A stretch of 64,000 nucleotides of DNA, from positions 47,654 to 111,653 of the forward strand of contig JAKOGI010002412.1 of the NCBI GenBank assembly GCA_029747015.1. Reading direction: 5' to 3'. The stretch is from Carnegiea gigantea (Eukaryota; Streptophyta; Magnoliopsida; Caryophyllales; Cactaceae). Shown piece after piece: positions 10,955 to 22,488 of this stretch; the stretch's first letter is position 1; each line of letters begins with the position of its first letter. The notes beneath the pieces were generated by a model. That model searched no databases, was not told the DNA's origin, and saw only the letters and a program-made list of their open reading frames with translations. The translations under genes were made by a program, and so were the position numbers.

Positions 10955-12153
10955 TGATAGGGTTGTAAATGCACAAGTGGCATTGTAGCAAATCAAGATC
11001 GATCCCAAAGAGACTAGGTCAAGCCACCAGACTATGCTCCCTCAAAATAGGCTAAGCAAATTAAAATTTGAGATATAAATTAAACTAATATACTATCTAA
11101 TCTAATGGACAAATAATCAAAGAATTATACAAAATAAGCAATCCCTCAATTCATGTATCAATTAAACACTTCTTTCTCAATTGGTTATTTTAAAACTGAT
11201 AATCGAAGTATTATAACCCTCTTTCAAGATGAAGTCAAATACTTTAATCTAACTAATTGCCATTTCTCAAAGGCTCTTGATATGTTTCGGTTCATTAAGT
11301 ATGCTATCATTAAATTTTTGATTTCTCAATTGGTGTGACTTTCTCAAGACTTCATACAATCAAGTCCTAGGATTCCAACATCAAATTTCACCTTTGAGTT
11401 CTTCATTCAATACGCAAAACTTGCAAGAAAATGGTAAAGTTTCTCATAAGATAATAAACATCTAAGATTTGATAAAACCATCCAACAAATTGCAAAATGC
11501 CAAAAGATATCAACATAAAATTGAGAAATTAACTAGTACTTGCATAACTTCAAGATCAAAACAATAAATTGTAATCTAAATTACAAAATATGAATGCTAA
11601 ATGAGAAAAGAGAAGAGAAGGGAAGAGAATTGCTCAACCAAGATTGCGCTCGATCCGTCGTTGCAAACCTAGGTTCGAATCCTCACAAATTTCCACTTCA
11701 ATTCGCCCTCTTGTACTCTAATCTAAATCTAAATTCTAATCTAGATGATTAATGTTGAAGAGTGAAATAGAATAAGGATGCAAAGAAAGCAGTAAAAATG
11801 AGTTTTTATTATTGAAATCAAGTCTGGCCGTGGTGACAACTGTATGGGCCGTGTTCTCTTGTTTTCCTTGCTGCTTCTTCCTGGATCCTCCTGGACCATG
11901 GTATTAGCCATGGTTTGTTCGTACTAGGTGTCATTAGACCAATTTTGCTATTTTCTTTGATCCATGAGGCTCAAGATCTTCTTGTACCATTATGCTTTGG
12001 ATTCACAAGATCAAAATCTGCAAACACTTTTCAAATAAGTAAAACGAAGCATAATAGTCGAAATAGGGGCACAAATTATATAGTTAAGCATATTAACTCC
12101 CCAAAATGACTCCCAAAGACTCGTGAAATCCTATGTAAATATGACATTCATCA
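10955..12153 (-). mobile_element. Solo LTR inside CACTA element
   Basis: The segment starts TGATAGGG and ends ATTCATCA, giving TGAT...ATCA inverted ends. It is flanked by ACACT on the left and ACACC on the right, a 4/5-matching target duplication. Its start (TTGTAAATGCACAAGTGGC, then a GATCGATCCCAAAGAG-like stretch) has the same design as the LTR at 38151-39538, although the sequences differ. By that analogy it is read on the minus strand. No internal region or second LTR is present, so it is taken as a solo LTR of a Ty3-like family. Confidence 0.5.
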
Positions 12154-12854
12154 ACACCTCATGGTACATTTCCCATAGGAGCAACCATGAGTGCTTACAC
12201 TCCTGGTGTTTCAGGAATAATCCCAATTCCTAATCAATTTGGGACAACTTCTATAGGGTATTTCTGAAACTAAACTTTAATGTACCAATAGTTTGAATAT
12301 AACATTCCAAACCATACCCATATTGCCAACACCATAAACCCCACCCCCAACACTGTCCATACTGTAGGTAACCCTACCTCTAACCAGTCTCTACAAGATA
12401 TTGGAATTGAAGATACTAGAGCACAACTTAATCATGGAAGCACTTGAACCAAGATATTTATTGTGTCCGATGGTAATGGTAAGTCAGATGGAGTTACTTT
12501 TTTCTAACTTGAATTATTTTGCATCATGTGGTGCTAATTTAATGTGTTCTGTTGAAATAAGTTTATCCCAAATGATGGTGTTGTTGTTAGGATTTCTTTG
12601 ATCATCCAAAGCAAATATGATGAAGCTTGGCCTAGTTGGGGTAAAGTGCCTAGATCTATTTGAGATTTATGGTTTGGAGAGCTCAAGCTAACTAAAGTCA
12701 ATGCATATCAACACTTTGTGTGTACTTGATTGATTATTATGACATTATTTGATGTGTTTATTCTCTTCTAAATTGCAGAGTGGTTCACTTGAGACTTTAT
12801 CCATGACGGCTGAATCAGGAGGAATTTTGAAAACAAAGGTAATGCACATTTGAG

Positions 12855-13386
12855 TAGGGCTGAGCAAAAAAATCTAAAACTAAAAAACCGAATCGGAAAA
12901 CCGCAAAACGAATCGAAAAACTGGTTAACCGAAAAAAATTCGGTTCAGTTAACTGAACCGGAAAAATTTCACGGTTTCAATTTCCGTTTTGGTTTGGCCA
13001 TTTGAAATTCAGTTAACCGCACGGTTAACCGAAACCAAAACTTAATTTTTTAAAAAAATACTTAATTTTATATTAAATTTAGATTTTATAATTATAAAAA
13101 GATAAGGCTAAACATAAAGTAATGTATAAATTAATATCGGTGTCATAAATAGTGAAATTAGATTAGAAAAGGAGTGAAATTTGACAATTAAAAATTCAAA
13201 TTAACGGTTAACTGGTAACTGAACCGAAAATCCAGTTAACTGAGTTTTCGGTTCACTTACTGTTCATATTTTGGCCGAACCGAAAATTTTGGTTGGGAGA
13301 AAGTTTCGGTTCGATTTACAGTTCATAATTTTTACGAACCGGATTTTTGGTTAATGAATTTCTGATTAATCGGCTTTGATCACCCA
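12855..13386. mobile_element. hAT-like MITE
   Basis: About 530 bp built of repeated AACCGAA/GGTTAACTG-type words and largely self-complementary. It starts GGGCTGAGCAAAAA and ends TTTGATCACCC, imperfect inverted ends of a hAT-like MITE class. No coding capacity. It lies inside the CACTA element, between two transposase-like segments. No convincing 8-bp duplication was found. Confidence 0.5.
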
Positions 13387-15256
13387 TACATTGGAGGGAC
13401 TTCCTTGGCAAAGTAAGAAAGTTCAACAAACAACCTATATAGCTCATTGACAACCATTGGAAACCATTCAAATAATATTTGGCAAATGAAACGTACAAGA
13501 AATTGTGTGAACAAGCTCAAAAAAAATCAGCTTGGTGATCCAGAAAATCTTGAACCATCTCTCCGCACGTGTGGCTCGCTCCCTACGCATGAGGATATAA
13601 TGCGTTTGGTAACTAACTTTACCTCTTACAACTTTTTGTAGTTATCTGTTTGACTATGGTGTTTCATGTGTTTTCTAAATTTGTTTTGCACCTAGTGAGA
13701 ACAACTTAGGATGGATTCCATAATCGTTGAACAATTCATTTGCATTCACAAACATCATAGCAAAGAAGATTGATCTTGGGTGGATAAGAAATTACAACAA
13801 ATATACATAAGCTATTCTCGAGGTTTAGTCTTAATTAGTGGTTCTATTTGGATTCATGCAATCTCATTCAGTATAATATGGGTTTTGCAAATGCTATGAT
13901 ATCACAGGAATCCTTTGAACAAGAATTTCAAAATATCATCAACCTTTAAGGGCCATCGGATGACAATTCTCAAGATCAATCTCAATAATCTCCAAATTCA
14001 AATGAGTTGTGAGTAAAGGCCTATACGATCAAAAAAATTCGTATTTATGATATTGGAGATGAGGCCATCAACATTAAGAAATTCCATATACCTCACAACG
14101 AGCCGGTAAAGTTAATTTTAACCCTATAATTGAATCATTGACCTTAAAGTTGAACACAACGTAACCTTAGGATAAGTTTTGTTGTTGTTACTAATGTATA
14201 CTCCACATAAATGGTTTTTAGCAGATACAGGGTATGTGCCATCGTAACAAGAGTTGAATAATCTAAGGGGTAGAGTAACCAACTTGAGAGCTGAGCTCAC
14301 TGCCCATGTTGAAAATTACTGGATGCTTATGGACAAATATAAGCAATCAGAGGAATCCAACCAAATACTAAGTCAAAGTAACAAAGAAGTCAGCCAACAA
14401 ATGATGAGCACCAATTAACGAATGCAAGCATTTTTTCAAATGCAACAAACTTCCTGCTAGACCGTAACTACCCTTTATTAATCCTCAACAACATGATGAA
14501 GATGAGAATGATGATGAGGATGAGGATAAGGATGAAGAATATGACAATACTACCTATGGAAATTGATTCGTGAGTTGCTTGCTTCTCTGCCCCCTAGTCC
14601 ATGCATATATATGTGCATTTGGTTGAAGATACTGCTCTCTTGGCCATAATATTGTTAAGTACGCCACTCTTTTCATGAACTGCATGTTATTTCTATAGAC
14701 TTGTGATTTGAGTTGTGATTAAACACTTGAAACATATTTGTTTTGCATGTGATATTTGGTGTGTTTGTGATTTGGGAGTTGTTGAGAATGCTTCCAAGGA
14801 TGCATTGGTGTCGAATGGATTGAATATATTCTTTGTAATTTTCTGCAGGGAATTAAATGTATTGTCCTAAGAGATACTGGATAGAACAAGGATATAATTA
14901 AAAAAAAGTATAAAAACTAGTGAGGGATTGACGACGTAATATCCTTCTTTACAATTTTCGTTTGTCAATGATGGAATTTAAAATCTGTTGCCATGTAGCA
15001 ATGGAATTTATGTCGCTAATTGGTGATGGATCCGACTTTAGACGCCTCCATCTTCCGCCATCACCTACAGTCTGTTGCCCGTTCCGTTGCTAATTGGCGA
15101 CGAAATTTCTAAATTGGCATTGTTAGATGCGCAATGATGAGCAAAACAATGACATAACAGTTCTATTACCAATTTCATTAGTGATTTTAGAAATCTGTCG
15201 CTAAATGAGCATTTTCCGTCACTGATTACGTCACTATATCACCTTTTTTTAGTATG

Positions 15257-16690
15257 TAAAAGACTAAAATGTTATTGATTAAATACTGTAAACAAAATGC
15301 ATATATTTCTCTTGCGCTTTCTCTCCTAAGTTTTAACTTGTATTTTCAAATTCAAATTAAATAATGATCCACAATAACGCGTACCTTCATGATTTAATTT
15401 TAATGGTTGATTAAAAAATACAATAATTAATTATTGCCAATTTTATATAGCAATATTAGATGTAGTGTAAATTGTAATTCTCAATTTATCCCCCATCAAG
15501 AAAAAATTCAATTTGTATTGAAAGAGAGTTAGACTAATATTAAATATAAATTTATCTAAGTGAACAACGAAACAAATTTGTGTTATAGGCTTTAAACATC
15601 ATATTCACTTTTAATTTAGATTGAAAAGAAAATTCATGTATAAATCAATAAGAAGATTTAATTCCTATTTGATAAAATTAGTAATAAAATGAGATTATAT
15701 AGTGAAGGTAATTTGTAAATAGCATGTAAATTTAATTCCTATTGAAAAACAAATGAATGGCTAAGTATTCAAAGAAAACCATCTTCATCAGTAAATGAAA
15801 GATGTGAGCATCTATGAAATTTTATTAAATATATTTTACAGAAACATATAATTTTACCGAACACTTCATTTACAAACAGTTGATTCAAAATAACTGATTG
15901 AAACAGCTAATAATCAATAAAAACAGCTAGCAGTTATCTGTCAAACAAGGCCAATATCATAGGACATCACAAGTGGCCAAGTATAAAACAAAAAAGTTGC
16001 TTATATTTTAAATTTTTTTAACAAAAAACTTACTTTAATCTTATAATATTTGGATAGCTTAGTACCTATTTTTTTCTTTTTTCTAAAATTACCAACTTTT
16101 CTTACATTAAAGGTAGTAAACCGTTAAATAAAGTTGTTTGTTTCACTGGTGGTACAGTTGTAATGAAACTGAGTTAACTTGTTGATCCCTTGAGCTCAAC
16201 TTAGTTAAAGCTTGGATTGGGCTCAAGTTAAACTGAGGTCGTACTAAGTCCAATCGAGTCTCAACTGGCTTGAAAGCTTACTGCACAAAACGTAAGCCCA
16301 ACAAGACTTAATTAGACTCGACTCAATTTGACTTGCTTAATTAGTTTACTTTTTCCTTGGACACTTAAGTGGAGAGCATTAAATTTGCATTTTGATCAAC
16401 AAAATTTTATTCCAATCCATATTTCTCGAAACCAATGCAAAAACTCCGAAGTTAACTTTGATTTAAGCATTGAGTTTAGAAACTTTGTATAAGGAAACCC
16501 AAAAAAAAAAAAAAAAAAGAATATTGTCTTAGCCCAAGTTGAGCTCCAACATGTGCAATACATATCCAACTGCGTCCGAGCCTAAATTTTACAAGCTCGA
16601 TGAGTTCTAAGCACTGTTGGGTAGAGCTCATATCTGACGCCAGGCTTACACTTAACTTGATTCTTTCACTACTTTAATTGCTGGCATACT
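15257..16690. other. AT-rich intergenic debris
   Basis: No gene is supported. Around 15870-15950, AACAGCTAGCAGTTATCTG followed by CAAACAAGGCC resembles the right end of a hAT-like MITE whose left end might be at about 9083, across the CACTA element. From about 16180 to 16640 the sequence is rich in AGCTCAA/TTGAGCT words, another decayed repeat. An A-homopolymer lies at 16501-16519. Confidence 0.4.
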
Positions 16691-17106
16691 AGTTATCGCT
16701 AGTTACCATTTACAGCTAACTCTTTACTGTAGCTTACGTATGACCAATAGTCGCAAGCCATATAACATACTCTATTACCATGGGAAATCTAGAAGCTGGA
16801 CCTACAATACTTGCAACCATAAACCCAAGATGAAAGACCCTATTAGTAGGCCTGTGGGAATGGAACCTTATAAACTTGTTATTCTTCACCTAAACTGACA
16901 ATGTGGGACAAAGTCCCTTTACACATTTTCAAGCACTAGCTTGGGCATTACATATTCACTCACTTAAAGTGCATGACGCCCTCGTCGCAGGCTTCAAATC
17001 TCTCCATTGGCAATGTAAGCCACCCATTCCCTTTCTTGGACCAATGGTGTCATTGAGACTACATAGTACAATGCCCCAAGGTGGGCCACACATTGCATAA
17101 GGGAGT

Positions 17107-17120
17107 TGGCTCTGATACCA
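17107..17120 (-). other. tRNA-Met primer-binding site of TRIM
   Basis: The minus strand reads TTGGTATCAGAGCC, an exact match to the complement of the initiator tRNA-Met 3' end used by many plant LTR elements. Confidence 0.65.
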
Positions 17121-17235
17121 AATATATCGAATTAGCCTAAACCAGACAATCTAGTCCATTAATATTGGAAGCCCAACCCTTAGGCCCACATCTTACAATC
17201 ACTCAAACCTAAACAGTGGAAGGTCTTGTTGCTAG

Positions 17236-17725
17236 TAAGGGTGTGGGAAAAAAAATAGAAAACTGAACTAAAAAACTGAAAAGTCGGACAGAAAAACTGG
17301 TTAACTGAACCAATTTCTTAAAAATCCGTTCTGTTATGGGTCAATCGCTTCAAAAATTTGGTTGAAAGTTAACCAAACCAAAATTGTTTTTTTTTTTAAA
17401 AGGTTAAACATAAAAAAATAAAAACTTTAGGTTTGAAAGTGCACTTTTTTATTATTTGTGAACAATGACCGAATTTTTTTAAAAAAACTTAACTTAAAAA
17501 TGAAAAATTTGTGTAAAATTTCTTACATTATTGATAAACGATTAATCGATAACCCAACCAAAAAACCGGTTAATCGATGCGGAAAATCAGTTAGCCAAAT
17601 TTTTCGGTTTGGTTACGATTTAGATTTTGGATGATCAGCTGCTAATTGAAAATTGGCTAACCAAAATTTTCGGTTTGGTTATGGTTCGGAATTTTCTTGA
17701 ATCAAAAAACTAGTTAACCCCCTAA
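17236..17725. mobile_element. hAT-like MITE in TRIM repeat
   Basis: About 490 bp of AACTGAACT/GGTTAACC-type repeats, partly self-complementary, with ends TAAGGGTGTGGG and GTTAACCCCCTAA. It separates two halves of the right TRIM repeat: GTCTTGTTGCTAGTAAGG on one side and GGCTTGCGAGCATGGAACC on the other align to a continuous stretch in the left repeat. No coding capacity. Confidence 0.45.
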
Positions 17726-17850
17726 TTGTCAGGCTTGCGAGCATGGAACCTTATAAAATGGTATCCTTAACTTAAATAGACGATGTGAGACAAAGTTTCC
17801 TTATGCACATTCATACATACGTTTACTTGGGGCATTACATTATGCGTTCT

Positions 17851-18342
17851 GCAACTCCTTACAACTCTTTTACACATCTTTTTACTACTTATTCCCACTT
17901 ATTGCTTAATTTACTGCTCATTGTCACCCCTCACTAAATAGTTAACACTAATTCCTACAACTAAAATGACCATGCCCTTGGAATTTTGAGGCAATAATTT
18001 ATTTATTTTCAAAGTCGGAAGGGGCTTTTTCTTATTTTGCCATATCTTAGTGCAGTAAACTTTAATTAGCTCATCTTATTAAACAAAAATTGTAACCCTT
18101 ATAAATGAGTAAGCACAGTAGCACGCTCTTTTTTAATATCTGCACACCATTTACTCTCATATGTGAAGAATCATTATGAGTATAGAAGCATGCATATTAA
18201 CACCCTCTTACATAGGTCGATGATTGAAAGAAATTGAATTCTGAAAATGTAAAAAAGGAAAAACGGATTTTATATAAATAACTACGTTGAACAAGCATGC
18301 TTTTAGGTCAGATTTGTTTCCAGTTGATGTCTGTTGAAAGAT
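17851..18342. other. Intergenic, no feature seen
   Basis: AT-rich sequence between the TRIM-like remnant and the long-TIR MULE. No ORF, RNA gene or repeat end recognised. Confidence 0.5.
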
Positions 18343-19312
18343 GGGAAATTTACGGAGGGTGTCACATCAAAAAGCCTTCAACCAACTCATTTTTTTAACA
18401 ACAAATGAGTGTTGCTTTTGGAGGAAAAAGAAAGTGAATGAAAAGGTAAAAGCAAGTGCAATTACCAAAATATCCTTAATGAGTTAAACCTTCCTCTTTC
18501 TCCATCTAGGTTTCTCTACCTGGGTTGTCACTTTCTCTCTCCACCTAGGTTGTTACTTTCTCTCTCCACCAAAACTTGGAAGCAAAAACATGGGCTCGAT
18601 TTGCCCCATGGCCTAAATTGAGGTTTGTGCGAAGTACACAAATGCTCTCTCTCTCTTAATCTCTCTCCATAATTGAATATATTATTGAAAGTGTGTGGTA
18701 CTGAGTAATTGTGCTTCAAAAGTGAGGGAAATCTTGCCCCCAATTTCTTCAGTGAAGCGTGAATATGAGAGAAGATGTGGGTGAGGCAAGGTTCGTAGGT
18801 GTAGGTCAGAGAAAGTGCAGAGGGAGGCTTGGACTTGAGCTTGGAGTGTTTGGTAATGGTGGATACCTGATAATGGAGGGCAACTGTGAACTCGAAGGGG
18901 AAGGGTTCAAACATATGACGGTGGTAGACGACTACAAGCAGAGTGGTAGACAACAGGTATGTGAAATATTGTTTTAACTTTAAGAGTTTGGTACGTGGAA
19001 TGATATTGTAGTGAATGTTTTAGGCTGTAGGAAGGATGAATGTCTGGGGTTTAATGTATGCCATGTTGTTGGTCATCATTTACCATGCTATCATAAGAGT
19101 AGTTGCATGAACCCAATTGCATGGGTGGCGGGGGGGATGCAGGAGGGTGGGATTGGAGTTATTCTCCTCTAAGGAAGGTAATGTTGTTAAAACTCACATT
19201 GACTATGAACAAAGCAGTGGTAAACCACGGGAAATGTGGTGTTCACCATGGTAGACATAGTGTACTGAATAGGTACACCGAGAGTAGTTATGTTAGTGAC
19301 TCTTATTATGTT
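18343..19312 (+). repeat. Left TIR of long-TIR MULE
   Basis: Inverted match to 21373-22315 along its whole length, with small indels. CT-rich motifs near 18520-18660 and the GT-rich region near 19000-19300 both recur complemented in the right arm. Open frames in the two arms (minus 18528-18953, plus 21742-22068) are mirror images of one another and are repeat sequence, not genes. Confidence 0.75.
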
Positions 19313-19913
19313 GCAGTGAGTGTATATCTTGGTAGTGATGTTGAATTAAATAGGTAAATCAAGGAAAATGACCTATTGTAAGTGAGGTACATAGATGTTG
19401 GTAATTATAGTGTGATAAAGGTGTGTCTGTTAAAGTTGCTTAGATTGTAGGCATTAAAATGAACGCGATGCAGTATGCTACATCATGTTGTAGTGATTGC
19501 TTGGCATAATACACATGATAGCTCCTTTGGTAAATGGTGAAAAGGTAATTTATGTGAAGCCCCTCCCCAACTAAGTATGGCCACAACTGTAGTGTATAGT
19601 GCACAAGTATTGATTAAAAATTTACTGTCACTGAGGTCTAGAGTTAAATGATGCATTGTTTAGGTTGTGAACCTATGATACAATTAATGTATGCCGTGGT
19701 AAACATGATGGAATACTTTGATAAACGGTAGGAAGTATTTTGTATATAAATCTCATCCCATATTGGGTGAATCATGGGGGAAGGGATGTCACTATGCGCT
19801 AATTTAATGTGGTATGTAATGTGTTTGTTCTGATTTATGTGTTACAGATGTTTGGAATGGAGTTGCATAGCAGACAGAAACGAAATTGAAGCCCTATCGC
19901 AGAAGCGGCAAAC

Positions 19914-20066
19914 ATGGGTGAGGAGAATTCACATAATGAAAGCGAGAAAAGTGAATCTGCTTATGAGAATGAGGAGAGTGACAGTGGCACGAGCAGCTCG
20001 TTAGTGTTGTTTGAGGAGGACGAAGCTACAAGCAACAGTGGGAACTTTGGGGGGAGATGCGATTGA
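19914..20066 (+). CDS. Short acidic ORF inside MULE
   Basis: A 50-residue frame beginning MGEENSHNESEKSESAYENE, rich in Glu and Ser, preceded by a possible intron 3' end (TTATGTGTTACAG at about 19850). It could be an exon of a captured gene or of a decayed MULE gene. No family recognised. Confidence 0.2.
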   Translation: MGEENSHNESEKSESAYENEESDSGTSSSLVLFEEDEATSNSGNFGGRCD

Positions 20067-20473
20067 AGAATAGGCATCTCATTTACTACCACGGTATTCT
20101 TGTCATTTGAGTATGTCGATTAAGTGTCCTTTACCATTGTCTTTGCCATCTTTTTATGTGCCATTATTACCCTGTATTTGTGTTCACAATTGTATATTCC
20201 TTGTTAGTAATCCTAACTGTAGTCCACCTGAAATTGTTTACGCCGAACTTCATCATGGTTAACCCCATCAGTGTACTGAGATGTTTATGTATACCACAAG
20301 GTCCGCAATGTTATCAACCGCTTACCAAGGTAAGAACTACATGATAAGCAGTAAACCGCATAATTTATATAATGTACGATGATGTAGAGCTTGACCCGAC
20401 ACTACAATCCAAATGTCATTCACAGACAAACATACTGTGGATACACTTTCAGACCAACTGTCTCCAGTCCAGC

Positions 20474-20833
20474 TCACAGGGATAGTTTACGGTGGGAGAC
20501 TTCTCCCTCAAAAATGGTAAAGCACGGATTAGTCGTATACCAGTAAGCAACCACGTTCAGTTTACCACCAATCCTATTCGGTGGCTTCCTCGGGAACATG
20601 AAACAGTAAATCACAATTAGGGTACCAGTTTCTGAGCTAGCAATGAGTTTACCCATTTGAAAGCATGGTTTACTAGGGTCAACTTGTCGCTTCGGTTGGG
20701 TAAACATGGAAGGCGATATGCAGCCATTCAACCCACAAAGATTGAGTTGAAAATGAAGCAAACATGTTGGTTGTCGTGTGACATCTCTGCCACTATCACT
20801 ACCATAGAAAATATAGACCACAATCACCAACAA
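20474..20833 (-). CDS. Unknown ORF in MULE interior
   Basis: A 119-residue frame in the non-repeated centre of the long-TIR MULE. It has a hydrophobic N-terminus (MLVIVVYIFYG) and a Pro/Lys-containing middle (FTQPKRQVDPSKP, FMFPRKPPNRIGGK). It shows no MULE transposase or other known motif. Captured host sequence is one explanation, chance the other. Confidence 0.2.
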   Translation of the reverse strand: MLVIVVYIFYGSDSGRDVTRQPTCLLHFQLNLCGLNGCISPSMFTQPKRQVDPSKPCFQMGKLIASSETGTLIVIYCFMFPRKPPNRIGGKLNVVAYWYTTNPCFTIFEGEVSHRKLSL

Positions 20834-20901
20834 TGACTATACCTATTATATCTTAGGGTAACCAACAAATCTGTGTATCAATGAAATTCTACAACACTAT
20901 C

Positions 20902-21280
20902 TCATGTCTTGCTTGCGCCCAGAACATAGGAATCATCCAATAAATCTTCAACATCCACAACATCGTCTTCATAGCTTGCATCAAAATCAGCATAGGGATT
21001 ACCACAGATCTTATATGTCCAACTTCGTTGCATTTTGAGCATTTTCAAGATTTTGTGCCCTGCATTTGTGGATCCCTGTGCTTGCACGGACCTCCCAAGC
21101 ACTCAGCAACCGTTTCCAGGAACCACAATCACTCTTCAATTTCTTACTACACACTATACCACATGCAAAATTGAAAAGATGGATGTCTGCATCAAGGCGC
21201 AGGCCATAAGCAATGTCTCTTGTAAGGTCCGCTAAGATAGGTGTACCAGGTGTCACAACAGCAACTACCGCACTAGTCAA
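20902..21280 (-). CDS. Unknown ORFs in MULE interior
   Basis: Two overlapping minus-strand frames (21011-21280, 89 residues; 20902-21102, 66 residues) in the unique centre of the MULE. The second ends with an acidic tail (DASYEDDVVDVEDLLDD). Neither shows a recognised domain. They lie upstream of the 119-residue frame on the same strand, so all three could be pieces of one transcribed unit. Confidence 0.2.
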
Positions 21281-21372
21281 TCAGTCAACCATCTTCACAA
21301 TTACCCTACACGTCATATAATCATAATTTTTTGTCATTGTAACCAATAGTGCATCAATTACGGCATAGAAAT

Positions 21373-22315
21373 ACATAATAAGAGTCGCCAACACTACTAT
21401 TCTCGATGTACCTATTCAGTACACTATGTCTACTATAGTGAACACCACATTTTTCCTAGTTTATCACTGCTTTGTTCATAGTCAATGTGGGTTTTAACAA
21501 CATTATCTTCCTTAATGACCCCAATCCCACCCTCTTGCATCCGCCCAACCACTTATGCAATTGGGTTCACGCAACAACTACTCTTATGATAGCATGGTAA
21601 ACGATGACCAACAATATGGCATACATTAAACCCAGACATTTATCATTCCTACAGTCTAAAACATTCACCACAATGTCATTCCACATAACAAACTCTTAAA
21701 GTTAAAACAATATTTCACATACCTGTCATTTACCACTCTGCTTGCAGTCGTCTAGCACCGTCAGATGTTCGAACACTTCCTTCTCCAAGTTCATGGCTGA
21801 TCTCCATTGTCAGGTATCCACCATTATCAAACACTTCAAGCTCAAGTCCAAGCCTTCTTCTACACTTTCTCTGACCTACACCTACACACCTTGCCTCACT
21901 TACTTATTTTCTCACATTCACGCTTTATTGAAGAAATTGGGGGCAAGATTTCCCTCAATTTTGAAACATAATTGCTCAGTACTACACACTTTCAGGAGTA
22001 GATTCAATTATGAAGAGAGATTGAGAGAAGAGAGCATCTGTGTACTTCGCAGAAACCCTTCGATTTAGGCTATGGCGCAAATTGAACCCCTGTTTTTGCT
22101 TCCACATTTTGGTGGAGAGAGAAAGTGACCATCCAGGTAGAGAAACCTAGGTGGAGAGAGAGGAATGTTTAACTCATTAAGTTGTTTTGGTAATTGCACT
22201 TGCTTTTACTTTTTCACTCACTTATTTTTTCCTCCAAAAGCAACACTCATTTGTTGCAAAAAAAAAATGAGTTGGTTGAAGGCTTTTTAATGTATGATCC
22301 TCCTATAAATTTCCC
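21373..22315 (-). repeat. Right TIR of long-TIR MULE
   Basis: Reverse-complement counterpart of 18343-19312. Ends in TAAATTTCCC at 22315 and is followed by the right copy of the 9-bp target duplication. Confidence 0.75.
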
Positions 22316-22488
22316 TTAAAAGATTCTATAACTAGGACCTTCTTAATTGGTTAGGGGTTAGGATTGCCTGACCGGATTAGGACTTTTCATTAGGGGGCGG
22401 ATTCGTTCAAAGAGAATCAATCTCGGCTTCTGGTTCTAGCCTTCTAGCTCTAGGACTACTTTCCATGTTACTATATTTAGAAGATTTC

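Larger units (their letters stand above)
10855..14560 (+). pseudogene. CACTA Transposase_24-like protein remnants
   Basis: Plus-strand pieces read as one decayed gene: an RG-rich segment (TQGRGRGYSSYNAHPSAMD, 10880-10935), a Pro/Gly segment (12170-12265), IFIVSDGNGKSDGV (about 12450-12490), and SKYDEAWPSWGKVP plus LWFGELK (about 12610-12690). These are followed by a 64-residue frame at 13447-13641 (WQMKRTRNCVNKLKK) and a coiled-coil-like tail (about 14265-14420). The xPWPSWxxVP...WFxxFK pattern is the signature of the plant Ptta/En/Spm Transposase_24 family. Stops, a solo LTR and a MITE interrupt it. Confidence 0.45.
9264..15256 (+). mobile_element. Degenerate CACTA (En/Spm-like) element
   Basis: The left end reads CACGACTAAAAAAAAG and the reverse complement of the right end reads CATACTAAAAAAAGGT, both degenerate forms of the CACTA-type terminus. 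Both subterminal regions (about 9290-9570 and 14930-15240) are packed with short motifs of the type GATGGAATTT, CTGTTGCCA and GTCGCTAA, in opposite orientation at the two ends. Such subterminal repeats are characteristic of En/Spm elements. The interior holds pieces of a Transposase_24-like protein, a solo LTR and a MITE. No clear 3-bp target duplication is visible. The element is non-functional. Confidence 0.55.
16700..17850 (-). mobile_element. TRIM-like retrotransposon remnant with MITE insertion
   Basis: A perfect minus-strand tRNA-Met primer site is present at about 17107-17120. Two diverged direct repeats flank it: 16858-16955 and 17741-17850 share GGAACCTTATAAA and a (G/A)ACAATGTGGGACAAAGT-type stretch followed by a GGGCATTACAT stretch. 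Very short terminal repeats, a primer site and almost no interior describe a terminal-repeat retrotransposon in miniature. The right repeat is split by a MITE at 17236-17725. Outer borders are approximate. Confidence 0.45.
18343..22315. mobile_element. MULE with ~0.95-kb terminal inverted repeats
   Basis: The first 970 bp (18343 to about 19312) recur inverted at about 21373-22315. The ends read GGGAAATTTACGG on the left and, complemented, GGGAAATTTATAGG on the right. Flanks are TTGAAAGAT (18334-18342) and TTAAAAGAT (22316-22324), a 9-bp target duplication with one mismatch, diagnostic of Mutator-like elements. The central 2 kb contains no transposase motif, so the element is non-autonomous. 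It has two minus-strand frames and one short acidic plus-strand frame of unknown nature. Confidence 0.75.

Noticed and set aside
18528..22068. Two similar 108-141-residue proteins in opposite orientations
   Set aside because: They are the same sequence in the left and right TIR of the MULE, not a gene pair.
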